Below are positions 1-7,499 of a stretch of DNA of 14,494 nucleotides, in pieces. The position numbers and the translations under genes were made by a program. The stretch spans positions 1 through 14,494 of the forward strand of contig CALLAV010000195.1 in assembly GCA_938001995.1 (NCBI GenBank), given 5' to 3'. The notes under the pieces are model-generated. The model saw nothing but the letters and a program-made list of their open reading frames with translations. It searched no databases and was not told the origin of the DNA. Position 1 is the stretch's first letter. Every line of letters starts with the position of its first letter. Source of the DNA: an uncultured Amylibacter sp. GTDB taxonomy: Bacteria; Pseudomonadota; Alphaproteobacteria; Rhodobacterales; Rhodobacteraceae.

Positions 1-57
1 ATGGCGTGAGCCTTTGGGCGCGCGGGCCTGACGGGCGAATGTGTTTGAGCGCGCGCG

Positions 58-1134
58 CTACTTAGCCATGTGCCAATCGAGCGTGAAGCTTTCGGGGATT
101 TCAACAGGATCACCATGGATTTGCGCAGCAACAACGTCGCCTATTTTATGCGATAGGCCAAATCCGATTTTAAAGGCTCCAAGTGCAGCATGAACACCGC
201 GCAAGTTCGGTACTGGCCCAAGCATAGGATCGCGACGCCTTGCTTTGGGTCGAATTCCTGACCAGCGCACCTTAACTGCGGCATCTGCGAGCAATGGACA
301 AATAGCGCGAGCCTTGGCGATGACGGTGTCGAGTTTGTCGTCCGTCCCGTCAGCCTCCCACGTGTTTTCAGACGTTGATCCAACTGCCACAGACCCGTTC
401 GCATGTGGAATGATGTACACACCGTCGGCGTAGATTTGCGGGTGATCGCCCATGTCCAAATCCAATAGCGCAGCCTGGCCTTTGACCCCTGTTCCGGGAT
501 GCAGTGGCGTTTGGGGTGCGATCAGATCGAAGCCCGCTACACCGGCCGATACAATGACCGCATCGGCGGTGGCTGTTCCCCATGGCCCTGTTATGGAATT
601 GTTTGCCAATTCAACCACGGCATGGCTTTCAAGAACCTGTACCCCTTTCGCACGGCACGCAGCCGCAAGGGCAGTCGTTGCCGCCGCAGGATTTAACCGC
701 CCTGAAAGCGTGTCGTGAACCACTCCGAAAGGTGCGGAGCTTTCGCTCATCGTTTCAGGCCGATCCTCTAGCTGCCAGTGATACCGCCCGTGCCAAAGGT
801 CAACGGCCGACATCGCACGCGCCTTCGCCAATTCAACGGCCTTCTCTGACAGCAAGGGTTGCAACCGACCGATGCGGCCATAGCCTGACGCCATGCCAGA
901 CAGCGCATCTACTTCTGCCCAAAACGCACCTGCCGTTTCCAAAGCCTCAAACTGAAACTGCTTTTTGGGGTTCCACTGGTCAGGTACATGCGGGGCCAAA
1001 GCGCCGACGATGCCGCCGCTTGCCCCGTCGCCCACGCGTCCAGCGTCATAGACGGTCACGTGATCGCCACGGCGCGCGCAGGCATAGGCGCAGGCCAATC
1101 CCCAAATTCCAGCGCCCACCACAATCACTTGCAT
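58..1134 (-). CDS. FAD-dependent DAO-family oxidoreductase, possible split MnmC oxidase
   Basis: 358 residues. The N-terminus carries a dinucleotide-binding GAGIWG (residues 7-12) in a beta-alpha-beta Rossmann unit, followed by an acidic residue at the end of the second strand (VYDAG) and an ASGGIVGAL segment typical of DAO-family flavoproteins. The C-terminal part has WSGIRPKARRRDPMLGPVP and a GFKIGFGLSHKIGD-like FAD-closing segment (seen as AFKIGFGLSHKIG). The reading frame stays open upstream, but ATG at 1134 is preferred because AAGGAAG lies just before it and the Rossmann fold starts directly there. It is divergent from mnmD with only 43 bp between starts. In enterobacteria the methyltransferase and a DAO-type oxidase are fused as MnmC, which turns cmnm5(s2)U34 into nm5 and then mnm5. 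This protein could supply the oxidase half as a separate chain. Family membership is seen in the sequence; the MnmC role is inferred from context. Alternative: a ThiO-like or amino-acid oxidase. Confidence 0.85.
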   Translation of the reverse strand: MQVIVVGAGIWGLACAYACARRGDHVTVYDAGRVGDGASGGIVGALAPHVPDQWNPKKQFQFEALETAGAFWAEVDALSGMASGYGRIGRLQPLLSEKAVELAKARAMSAVDLWHGRYHWQLEDRPETMSESSAPFGVVHDTLSGRLNPAAATTALAAACRAKGVQVLESHAVVELANNSITGPWGTATADAVIVSAGVAGFDLIAPQTPLHPGTGVKGQAALLDLDMGDHPQIYADGVYIIPHANGSVAVGSTSENTWEADGTDDKLDTVIAKARAICPLLADAAVKVRWSGIRPKARRRDPMLGPVPNLRGVHAALGAFKIGFGLSHKIGDVVAAQIHGDPVEIPESFTLDWHMAK

Positions 1135-1177
1135 TCCAGCTTCCTTTCGTCTGCCAACTGACCTAGAGCATTGGGGC
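1135..1177. promoter_or_regulatory. Shared divergent promoter region of the oxidoreductase and mnmD
   Basis: Only 43 bp separate the two divergent start codons, so both promoters and both leaders must be packed here or reach into the coding regions. The only element I can read with confidence is the AAGGAAG ribosome-binding site of the minus-strand gene. No clear -35/-10 pair is visible. The compact arrangement suggests co-regulation. Confidence 0.4.
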
Positions 1178-1855
1178 ATGAGCGACCAGAATGAATATGC
1201 AGACCTTGAATGGCGGGACGGTAAAGTACCTGTCGCAACGCGGTTTGATGATCCGTATTTCTCGCTCGATAACGGATTGGCGGAAACGGAATATGTGTTT
1301 CTTGCGGGCAATGATCTGCCCGAGCGGTTTACGGATGGGTTTCATATCGCAGAGTTGGGGTTTGGGTCTGGCCTTAACCTGCTGTGCGCGTGGAAAGCGT
1401 GGCGCGCAGCCGGGTTTAAAACGCCCTTGCGTTTCACGAGTTTTGAGGCGTTTCCGATGACACCAGCGGACATGGCAAAGGCGCATGCGGTGTGGCCCGA
1501 ACTCGCACAAGAGGCAGCTGATTTCGCAAATATCTGGAATGCAGAGGCGGGTGTTGCACGCTCTGACACGATTGATGCCCAGGTAATTTACGGCGATGCG
1601 CGGCAAACGCTGGCGGACTGGCGCGGCGCGGCGGATGCTTGGTTTCTGGACGGGTTCTCGCCTGCAAAAAACCCAGAGATGTGGCAGTCGGATTTGATGG
1701 CCGCAGTCGGAGCACACACAGCCCCAAACGGCACATTTGCAACCTACACAGCGGCGGGACACGTGCGCCAATCACTGGCAGCCGCAGGGTTTGCCGTGGA
1801 GCGGATCAAAGGCTTTGGTCGCAAACGCCACATGACGCGGGGGAGCAAAACATGA
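1178..1855 (+). CDS. mnmD: tRNA 5-methylaminomethyl-2-thiouridine methyltransferase MnmD
   Basis: 225 residues, matching the N-terminal methyltransferase half of E. coli MnmC. It transfers a methyl group from S-adenosylmethionine to 5-aminomethyluridine at wobble position 34 of tRNAs, giving mnm5(s2)U. Visible hallmarks are FDDPYFSLDNGLAETEYVFL (residues 23-42), the SAM-binding ELGFGSGLN (60-68), FTSFEAFP (86-93), DAWFLDGFSPAKNPEMW (153-169), ATYTAAGHVR near 188-197 and the terminal KGFGRKRHM. The chain ends right after the GFGRKR motif, so the FAD oxidase half of fused MnmC is absent and this is a stand-alone MnmD. A DAO-type oxidoreductase is encoded divergently 43 bp away. The stop codon overlaps the start of the downstream EamA gene as ATGA, indicating translational coupling. 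Confidence 0.95.
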   Translation: MSDQNEYADLEWRDGKVPVATRFDDPYFSLDNGLAETEYVFLAGNDLPERFTDGFHIAELGFGSGLNLLCAWKAWRAAGFKTPLRFTSFEAFPMTPADMAKAHAVWPELAQEAADFANIWNAEAGVARSDTIDAQVIYGDARQTLADWRGAADAWFLDGFSPAKNPEMWQSDLMAAVGAHTAPNGTFATYTAAGHVRQSLAAAGFAVERIKGFGRKRHMTRGSKT

Positions 1856-2721
1856 CCCAGCAAAACGCCCGCGCTGGTATCTGGCTCGCTGTTGTCGCCA
1901 TGTTTGTTTTTGCAATGCAAGACGGCATCTCGCGCCATTTGGCCGAGGAATACAGCGTCTTTATGATCGTCATGATCCGCTATTGGTTCTTCCTGTTCTT
2001 CGTCATGGCCGTGTCCAAAATGCGCACGGGCAGCGTCGCAACCACGGCCCGAACCGAACAACCCTTTCTTCAGTTCTTTCGCGGCGTCCTACTGGCGGCT
2101 GAAATCCTTGTAACCGTTGTGGCCTTCACCATGCTCGGCCTGATCGAAGCCCACGCTATTTTCGCGGTCTACCCGCTAATGGTCGCCGCCTTATCTGGCC
2201 CCATATTGGGCGAGACTGTCGGCTGGCGACGTTGGGCGGCCATTGGCGTTGGGTTCATCGGAATGCTGATAATTTTACAGCCAGGGTTCAAAGTCTTCTC
2301 CCCTTATTCGCTCATCGCAGTCGCGGGTGCCGTTTTGTTTGCGCTCTATAATTTGCTGACGCGACTGGCGGCGGCAAAAGATAACGCGGCGACCAGTTTC
2401 TTTTGGACGGGCGTGGGCGGCTTTGTGATCATGACAGCTATCGGCCCGTTCTTTTGGGAACCCATGAGCCCCATCGACTGGCGCTGGATGGCGCTGTTGT
2501 GTGTAACGGGGGCGACGGGGCATTATCTGTTGATCAAAGCCTATGAGAAGGCAGAAGCGTCAACCGTGCAGCCCTTCGCCTATCTGCAACTTGTGTTTGC
2601 ATCGATGCTCGGTGTGACTGTGTTTGGCGAGAGCCTGCCGCTGACAACAGCGGCAGGTGCGGGGCTTATTGTGCTGGCAGGTATTTTCACGTTGTGGCGT
2701 GAACAAAAGGCAAAAACCTAA
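1852..2721 (+). CDS. EamA/DMT-family permease
   Basis: 289 residues and highly hydrophobic, with two repeated EamA halves (roughly residues 8-140 and 155-285) and about ten predicted membrane segments, the standard size and architecture of drug/metabolite-type transporters of the inner membrane. Signature-like stretches are EAHAIFAVYPLMVAALSGPI in the first half and EASTVQPFAYLQLVFASMLG in the second. The start chosen is the ATG inside the mnmD stop (ATGA overlap); the open frame extends further upstream only as antisense-like sequence inside mnmD. The substrate cannot be told from sequence. Coupling to mnmD is probably positional, since EamA proteins are common passengers in roseobacter operons. 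The 3' end overlaps the convergent lytic transglycosylase gene by 4 bp. Confidence 0.9.
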   Translation: MTQQNARAGIWLAVVAMFVFAMQDGISRHLAEEYSVFMIVMIRYWFFLFFVMAVSKMRTGSVATTARTEQPFLQFFRGVLLAAEILVTVVAFTMLGLIEAHAIFAVYPLMVAALSGPILGETVGWRRWAAIGVGFIGMLIILQPGFKVFSPYSLIAVAGAVLFALYNLLTRLAAAKDNAATSFFWTGVGGFVIMTAIGPFFWEPMSPIDWRWMALLCVTGATGHYLLIKAYEKAEASTVQPFAYLQLVFASMLGVTVFGESLPLTTAAGAGLIVLAGIFTLWREQKAKT

Positions 2722-4670
2722 CCGCGTGTCAGGTCCTGGGTTAGGCGGATCGGTTCAACTTCACCGCTGAGACGCATGCGATAAACATGCAGCGATTCGA
2801 TCACGCGCATCACGTAATTGCGGGTCTCGCGGTAGGGGATGTGTTCGATCCAGTCCACTTGGTCAATCAAACTGTCACGTGGATCGCCGTAGGTTTCGAT
2901 CCATTGATCGACACGGTTTGGCCCCGCGTTATAGGCGGCAAAGGCCAGCACAAAGGACCCTTCATAGATATCCAGCAATCCACCGAGATAAGCCGTTCCA
3001 AGCTTTGCGTTATACCGCCAGTCGGTGGTCAGACGGTTCTTGGAATACTCTACGCCAATGTCCCCTGCCACTTGTCGCGCGGTGGCTGGCATCACTTGCA
3101 TCAACCCGCGTGCGCCAACGGGGCTAATGGCTTCTGGGTTCAGCTCGCTTTCGCGCCGTGCAATGGCCATGGCGACTTCGGGGTCCACGTCCACAGAGTA
3201 ACGGGCCAGTTCGGTCACTGGGAAATAGCTTTTGGGGATCACAAATCCGCGTTTTGCCGCCTCTTTGGCAACGCCAAGTGCCACGAACGGTCGGTCAAAT
3301 TCGAGCGCCAGTTCCGCCAGTTGTGCTGTTTCTACTTCGGTTGTGGTTTCTGCCAGATGCGAAAAGAACCATCGCATAAGGTTCTGTTCCTGCGCGTGGT
3401 GCAACAAAATTCCTGCCTGCACGACGGTGGACTCTGCCAAAGCGGTATCGCGCCAATCGGGGACGTTAATCTTGCCTGTCAAACGTACGTCAGGTTCTGC
3501 ACCAATTTTTTCGGCGGCCAACTGGCCGTAAAAGCTGGTCTGGTGTGTCGCGCCCATATTGAACGCATCCACTGCGGCATCAAAGTCTTTGCGCTGTTCT
3601 TCTGCGCGGCCCACCCAATATCCTGCGCGGCCAAGGCTTACAGGTGTTTTCACTTCGCGCATGTGGTTGCGGAAATGCACGACTGCTTGTTCTGGTGCGT
3701 TCAGTTTTGTCAGCGAAATGAACCCCGCCAACCATTCTAAGTCAGCGTAATCACCGCCAGACGACAATCCATGCTGGCTCGCCAGCCAATACGCCAGATC
3801 GGTTTCACCCATCCGCATAGCACGGCGGGCAAAGCCACGACGACGCGGCCCCCATTTTTCGGGAAGGCCCAGTTGGTTGATATCGGCGGATTGTTCGACA
3901 AGCAGCTTTTGCGCATCGTCCCACCGGCCCTTTTTTACGCGCCACTGGAACCGATCATAAGCGAGACCACCGTCGTTTTGCAGCGCTTCGGGCACGGCTT
4001 TGATAACTGCATCGACGCCTTTGCTGGCCCGTTGCAGCGCGATCCGTGCTTCCGCCAGCTTTTGTTGGGCAGGGGTCACAAGCGCGAGCATTCGCGATGC
4101 CTCGCGGGTGTGACCGTTCCACAAAAGGAACTCTAACCGTTTCTGATGATAGCGTGACAGGCTGCCTGAGAATTTTTGTAGCAGGCTGGTCATTTCGTGT
4201 TGTTGTAGGGTCAGTGTCGTCCAAGCGCGTTTCGCTTCGGCCCGCGCATCGGCTGTGCGACCTTGCGCGGCAAAGGCTTCGGTTAGGCGCAGTGAACCTG
4301 TTCCCGTTTGCGGAAGCTGGTCTTTGAAATAAGCGCGGACTTCGGCAGGTTTGTGATTTGGTGGAATGGCGGATTCACCACGGCGGCGCAGACGTTGCAG
4401 GCCAGGCCAATCGGGGTTTTCCGCTAGAAATTCGACGTATTCTTCCCAATATCCTTCACCACGGCGCAACCGCTGCCAAGTGACCAGTGTTTTTCCTATC
4501 GGGTTTGACATCTGCTGCGCGTGATGGTCGGCGGTCACCCAATCTGACCCATTCACCGCCGCAAAAGCAGTGGCCAACAAATCGCCATCTTCCTCTTGCG
4601 CTGTGGCGCCAAGGGGAAGCAGGGCCATACACCCAAGCCAACCTGCTGCAACAATGGACCGCAATTTCAC
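2718..4670 (-). CDS. Secreted soluble lytic murein transglycosylase, Slt70/GH23 family
   Basis: 650 residues from a GTG start. It cleaves the MurNAc-GlcNAc bond of peptidoglycan in the periplasm, forming 1,6-anhydroMurNAc. A signal peptide is visible: charged KLR, hydrophobic core (SIVAAGWLGCMALLPLG), then ATA-Q at the cleavage site. Residues about 25-470 form the alpha-helical superhelix with TPR-like repeats. The C-terminal catalytic domain has ARRESELNPEA with the catalytic Glu near residue 507, then GARGLMQVMPATA (about 519-531), AAYNAGPNRVDQW and YRETRNYVMRV, all classical GH23 motifs. The start is uncertain: GTG at 4670 gives the best signal peptide but its purine-rich AGGGG abuts the codon; a TTG at 4691 or ATG at 4628 are alternatives, the last truncating the signal peptide. 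The open frame reaching 4994 runs through the dapA start and is not credible. Confidence 0.93.
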   Translation of the reverse strand: MKLRSIVAAGWLGCMALLPLGATAQEEDGDLLATAFAAVNGSDWVTADHHAQQMSNPIGKTLVTWQRLRRGEGYWEEYVEFLAENPDWPGLQRLRRRGESAIPPNHKPAEVRAYFKDQLPQTGTGSLRLTEAFAAQGRTADARAEAKRAWTTLTLQQHEMTSLLQKFSGSLSRYHQKRLEFLLWNGHTREASRMLALVTPAQQKLAEARIALQRASKGVDAVIKAVPEALQNDGGLAYDRFQWRVKKGRWDDAQKLLVEQSADINQLGLPEKWGPRRRGFARRAMRMGETDLAYWLASQHGLSSGGDYADLEWLAGFISLTKLNAPEQAVVHFRNHMREVKTPVSLGRAGYWVGRAEEQRKDFDAAVDAFNMGATHQTSFYGQLAAEKIGAEPDVRLTGKINVPDWRDTALAESTVVQAGILLHHAQEQNLMRWFFSHLAETTTEVETAQLAELALEFDRPFVALGVAKEAAKRGFVIPKSYFPVTELARYSVDVDPEVAMAIARRESELNPEAISPVGARGLMQVMPATARQVAGDIGVEYSKNRLTTDWRYNAKLGTAYLGGLLDIYEGSFVLAFAAYNAGPNRVDQWIETYGDPRDSLIDQVDWIEHIPYRETRNYVMRVIESLHVYRMRLSGEVEPIRLTQDLTRG

Positions 4671-4823
4671 CCCCTGAAAGCGTCTACCCAAACGAATATA
4701 GTGTTCAATTTCAATTCCGCTATGATTCAATTCGATATTACCTAGCACGGTTTGTCGTTTCGTTTTTATAAATTCCCTGTTATCTGGTCCTTGAATCAAC
4801 CCACCCAAATCGGAGGCAATGCC
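4671..4823. promoter_or_regulatory. Divergent promoter region between lytic transglycosylase and dapA
   Basis: 153 bp, clearly more AT-rich than the flanking genes. It contains TTCAATT twice (in TTCAATTTCAATTCC and again about 20 bp on in GATTCAATTCG), and a TATAAA at 4767-4772 that could be a -10 element for dapA, although no convincing -35 sits at the correct distance. GGAGG at 4812-4816 is the dapA ribosome-binding site. No riboswitch-like fold such as a lysine aptamer is apparent in this short leader. Confidence 0.45.
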
Positions 4824-5696
4824 ATGTTCAAAGGGTCCTACGTCGCGCTTATCACCCCGTTTGCTAACGGTAAGGTGGACGACAAGGCGTTGAAACAGCT
4901 GGTCGAATGGCACATTTCCGAGGGTACACATGGGATCGTTCCAGTTGGCACAACGGGTGAAAGCCCGACGCTCAGTCACGAAGAGCATGATCATGTGGTT
5001 AAGGTTGTGGTAGATGCCGCTGCTGGCCGTGTGCCAGTGATTGCGGGTGCTGGATCAAACAACACGGCTGAATCCCTGCGTCTGACCGAATCTGCCAAAG
5101 CGGCGGGTGCGGATGGTGCTCTGGTGGTGACGCCTTACTACAACAAGCCGACGCAGCGCGGTCTGATCGCGCATTTCGAAGCAGTGGCCGAGGTTGGTAT
5201 CCCGATCATCATCTACAACATCCCGCCACGTTCGGTAATCGATGTTGTTCCTGAAACCATGGGCCTGCTTGCGAAACACAAAAACATCGTTGGCGTGAAA
5301 GACGCGACAGGTGATCTGGCGCGTGTTTGTGCACAGCGTTTGCATTGCGGCGAAGATTTCATCCAGATGTCTGGTGAAGATGCGACGGCACACGGATTCA
5401 ACGCACAAGGCGGCGTTGGATGTATTTCTGTGACGGCGAATGTGGCCCCGAAACTGTGTTCGCAGTTGCAAGAGGCCACACTGGCTGGCGATTTTGCCAC
5501 TGCGTTAAAGATTCAGGATAAGCTGATGCCATTGCACGGTGCGGTCTTTACCGAGCCAGGACTTGTTGGTGCAAAGTATGGCGCAAGCCAGTTAGGCAAA
5601 TGCTCTGACGAGGTGCGCTTGCCGCTGACAACGCTGACAGATGAGACAAAAGCTAAGATGGACGCAGGAATGCGCCACGCTGGTCTTACAAACTAA
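4824..5696 (+). CDS. dapA: 4-hydroxy-tetrahydrodipicolinate synthase
   Basis: 290 residues, the normal family length. It condenses pyruvate with aspartate-4-semialdehyde, the first committed step of the diaminopimelate/lysine pathway in the cytoplasm. Residues visible by alignment to the family are VGTTGE (41-46, with the Thr pair of the active site), [11 protein letters not shown] (103-113), IIYNIPPRS with Tyr131 and Arg136, and GVKDATGDL with the Schiff-base Lys159. All catalytic positions are intact. ATG at 4824 is chosen because it begins the conserved [12 protein letters not shown] strand and has GGAGG eight bases upstream. It heads a tight cluster with the P-loop gene (3-bp gap) and smpB. 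The opposite-strand neighbour is a peptidoglycan lytic enzyme, so cell-wall precursor supply and wall turnover genes lie back to back. Confidence 0.97.
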   Translation: MFKGSYVALITPFANGKVDDKALKQLVEWHISEGTHGIVPVGTTGESPTLSHEEHDHVVKVVVDAAAGRVPVIAGAGSNNTAESLRLTESAKAAGADGALVVTPYYNKPTQRGLIAHFEAVAEVGIPIIIYNIPPRSVIDVVPETMGLLAKHKNIVGVKDATGDLARVCAQRLHCGEDFIQMSGEDATAHGFNAQGGVGCISVTANVAPKLCSQLQEATLAGDFATALKIQDKLMPLHGAVFTEPGLVGAKYGASQLGKCSDEVRLPLTTLTDETKAKMDAGMRHAGLTN

Positions 5697-5699
5697 GCC

Positions 5700-6212
5700 A
5701 TGCAGACACCCACATACGACATACACCTTGTGTGTGGGTGCACTGGCGCGGGGAAATCCACCTATTCTTTCCAACTGGCACGTGAATTACACGCGGTGCG
5801 GTTTGCGATCGATGAGTGGATGCAAGTTCTGCACAATCAAGACAAACCAGCCGAGCTGCGGTTTGAATGGTTTTACGATCGGGTGCAACGCAACTGTTTG
5901 CAGATGCGCAATATGGCGGAACAGATCGTTCCACTGGGACGTGCGTGCATTTTCGACTGTGGCTTTACCAACAGCCATGAGCGGGGAATTTTTACGAATT
6001 GGGCTGAGGAACATGGATTTTCGACCCAGCTCCACTATGTAGACGTTCCAACGGATATACGCTGGCAACGGGTTCTTAAACGCAACGCAGAACAGGCCGA
6101 AACGTTCCAGTTCGAAGTGACGCGCGAAATGTTCGATGGCATCAACGCCATGTGGGAACCGCCGAGCGAAGAAGAGATGCACCGTTTTAATGGTGTGAGG
6201 ATAACAGACTAA
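5700..6212 (+). CDS. Small P-loop kinase-like ATP-binding protein (AAA_33 type)
   Basis: 170 residues. The N-terminus has a clear Walker [10 protein letters not shown] (residues 13-21), followed by RFAIDEWM, the strand and acidic pair where AAA_33/zeta-toxin-like kinases place the substrate-side Asp. CIFDCGFT is the Walker B-like strand. [17 protein letters not shown] resembles the kinase strand followed by an arginine-bearing lid helix. The C-terminal third ends with [15 protein letters not shown]. This architecture fits small-molecule or nucleotide kinases such as the zeta-toxin, gluconate-kinase or chloramphenicol-phosphotransferase groups, but no substrate-specific motif is recognised. 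It starts 3 bp after dapA and its TAA shares a base with the smpB ATG (TAATG), so it is probably co-transcribed and translationally coupled. Its substrate is unknown; no antitoxin partner is adjacent. Confidence 0.85.
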   Translation: MQTPTYDIHLVCGCTGAGKSTYSFQLARELHAVRFAIDEWMQVLHNQDKPAELRFEWFYDRVQRNCLQMRNMAEQIVPLGRACIFDCGFTNSHERGIFTNWAEEHGFSTQLHYVDVPTDIRWQRVLKRNAEQAETFQFEVTREMFDGINAMWEPPSEEEMHRFNGVRITD

Positions 6213-6691
6213 TGGCACCGAAGAAGAAAGCCGATCCAAACAACAAGCTTGTCGCTGAAAATCGACGGGCGCGGTACGACTATGCCATCGAGGATACAGT
6301 CGAATGCGGCATGATCCTGCTGGGATCAGAAGTGAAATCCCTGCGTGAGGGGGCCGCCAATATCGCCGAAAGCTATGTCGCGGTTGAGGATGGAGAATTG
6401 TGGCTGATCAACGGCGCAATCCAACCCTATGCGCAAGCGAAATCGTTTAACCACGAAGAACGCCGCCGCCGCAAATTGCTGGCCAGCAAACGAGAGATCG
6501 CGCGGATGTGGCAAGGTGTTGGGCGCAAAGGGATGACCCTTGTTCCGCTGAAATTGTATTTCAACGACAAGGGCAAAGCGAAGCTGTTGGTCGGGCTGGC
6601 CAAGGGTAAAAACCAGTCAGACAAGCGCCAGACCGAAAAGAAACGGGACTGGGACAAGCAAAAAGCCCGCGTTTTGCGCGATCACGGCTGA
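6212..6691 (+). CDS. smpB: SsrA-binding protein SmpB
   Basis: 159 residues, the usual length. SmpB binds the tRNA-like domain of tmRNA and carries it to stalled ribosomes for trans-translation and tagging of incomplete proteins. Diagnostic segments are [20 protein letters not shown] near the N-terminus, [32 protein letters not shown], the [11 protein letters not shown] strand, and the basic C-terminal tail with [23 protein letters not shown], whose KRDW region enters the mRNA channel. The start codon overlaps the stop of the P-loop gene (TAATG). The gene ends in TGATCA, 6 bp before the stop of a convergent DUF6356 gene. The tmRNA gene itself is not in the window. Key residues appear intact. 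Confidence 0.97.
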   Translation: MAPKKKADPNNKLVAENRRARYDYAIEDTVECGMILLGSEVKSLREGAANIAESYVAVEDGELWLINGAIQPYAQAKSFNHEERRRRKLLASKREIARMWQGVGRKGMTLVPLKLYFNDKGKAKLLVGLAKGKNQSDKRQTEKKRDWDKQKARVLRDHG

Positions 6692-6697
6692 TCAGAG

Positions 6698-6904
6698 TTA
6701 CGCGCCTCGATTGTGCGTTTTTGCGTACAGGCGTGCTACGGCTTTGCTGGCAGTTTTTTCGCATAGGCACGGGATCAACGCGTGAACCAATGCCGCCCCC
6801 GCAGCAACCATCAGCGTTGCTGCGAATTTGGTCGCGAACAACAGGTGTTCAAAGTAGGTTTCGTCGACGGATGCAGGGTGGTCGGTGAAAATTTTAGCGA
6901 TCAT
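6698..6904 (-). CDS. DUF6356 family small membrane protein
   Basis: 68 residues. The sequence opens with KIFTDHPASVDETYFEH, which I recognise as the hallmark of the DUF6356 family common in Rhodobacterales and other alphaproteobacteria. One hydrophobic segment (about residues 22-48) contains LVHALIPCL, and the C-terminus is short and basic. A strong ribosome-binding site, AAGGAGCC, precedes the ATG. Function is unknown; a small single-span inner-membrane protein is the likely form. The gene converges on smpB with a 6-bp gap and is divergent from the glycine-rich gene at 7167. Confidence 0.8.
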   Translation of the reverse strand: MIAKIFTDHPASVDETYFEHLLFATKFAATLMVAAGAALVHALIPCLCEKTASKAVARLYAKTHNRGA

Positions 6905-7166
6905 GGCGTGGCTCCTTTTTCTTTAAACTAAGATATACTTGCTTCACTTGTGTCCCAATAATCCGACAAATGTGAAATTTATAAGAATATTGTCACAATG
7001 AAGTATCTCAAGATCGAACAATGTACGATCAAATGGCTAAATAGCAGAAATTTTCACCACTCAAGAAAATACACAAAAAACTGTCGGCTATGCCTTGTAA
7101 TCCAGCGACCAGTTTCCAGATATCTACCAACCGCCAAACAAGGCGGACAACAACAAGGGGAAGATT
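6905..7166. promoter_or_regulatory. AT-rich intergenic region with two palindromic motifs
   Basis: 262 bp between divergent starts, markedly AT-rich between about 6920 and 7080. It holds ATTGTCACAAT at 6989-6999 (perfect 5+1+5 palindrome) and a longer near-palindrome at 7012-7030. GGGGAAG at 7157-7163 is the ribosome-binding site of the glycine-rich gene. Several open frames cross this stretch but none has a plausible start signal or protein-like composition. The leader upstream of the glycine-rich gene is long for this dense genome, which suggests regulation. Confidence 0.5.
7012..7030. promoter_or_regulatory. 19-bp near-perfect palindrome, candidate operator
   Basis: The sequence is GATCGAACAATGTACGATC. 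Arms GATCG.ACA and TGT.CGATC pair at eight of nine positions around a central base; the single mismatch is A/A at 7017 and 7025. It lies 137 bp before the start of the glycine-rich gene and 108 bp from that of DUF6356. The size and symmetry suit a dimeric HTH regulator, but I cannot name one. Confidence 0.4.
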
Positions 7167-7427
7167 ATGGAAGGTATTTTGGTTCAACTCGTCGCGGGGG
7201 CCCTGGGTGGCAACGCAGCAGGCGCAGTTCTCAAAAATTTTAACCTCGGCGTTTTGGGCAACACGATTGCTGGCGTTGTGGGTGGTGGCATCGGCGGGCA
7301 GATTATTTCTGCCGTGGCGGGTGGCAACCTTGAAGGGATCGCTGGCGACATTGCTGGTGGTGGTGTCGGTGGTGCGGTCGTTTTGGCTGTGGTTGGCATG
7401 ATTAAGAGCGCGATGAACAAGGGCTGA
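7167..7427 (+). CDS. Glycine-zipper-like small hydrophobic protein
   Basis: 86 residues, of which 24 are glycine. The sequence is a chain of GG or GxxxG-type steps (GALGGNAAGA, GVVGGGIGGQ, GDIAGGGVGGA) between short hydrophobic stretches, ending in a membrane-like AVVLAVVGMIK and a basic tail. There is no recognisable signal peptide or cleavage site and no catalytic motif. The start is supported by GGGGAAG just upstream. I have seen related uncharacterised proteins of this pattern in alphaproteobacteria but cannot name a family. Glycine-zipper segments pack tightly in membranes or oligomers, so a membrane-inserting or self-associating protein is possible. It is monocistronic, with a long AT-rich leader and its own terminator. 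Confidence 0.75.
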   Translation: MEGILVQLVAGALGGNAAGAVLKNFNLGVLGNTIAGVVGGGIGGQIISAVAGGNLEGIAGDIAGGGVGGAVVLAVVGMIKSAMNKG

Positions 7428-7499
7428 GTTACCCCGTTTATCGTGAAGGCGTTTCGACTTGGATAAGTTGAGAGAAGAAACGCATAAGGTGCACAGAAG

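Noticed and set aside
1..57. Short open frames to the left of the oxidoreductase, such as a plus-strand frame ending in TAG at 63-65
   Set aside because: Only about 20 codons are visible before the window edge, with no family signal, so a gene tail cannot be distinguished from chance.
2787..3740. 317-codon open frame antisense to the lytic transglycosylase
   Set aside because: It is a shadow of the GH23 gene: Cys, His and Phe rich composition, no ribosome-binding site and no family motif.
5700..6212. Zeta-type toxin of a toxin-antitoxin pair
   Set aside because: The P-loop and lid fit the broad fold, but there is no antitoxin ORF and the gene is embedded in a housekeeping operon.
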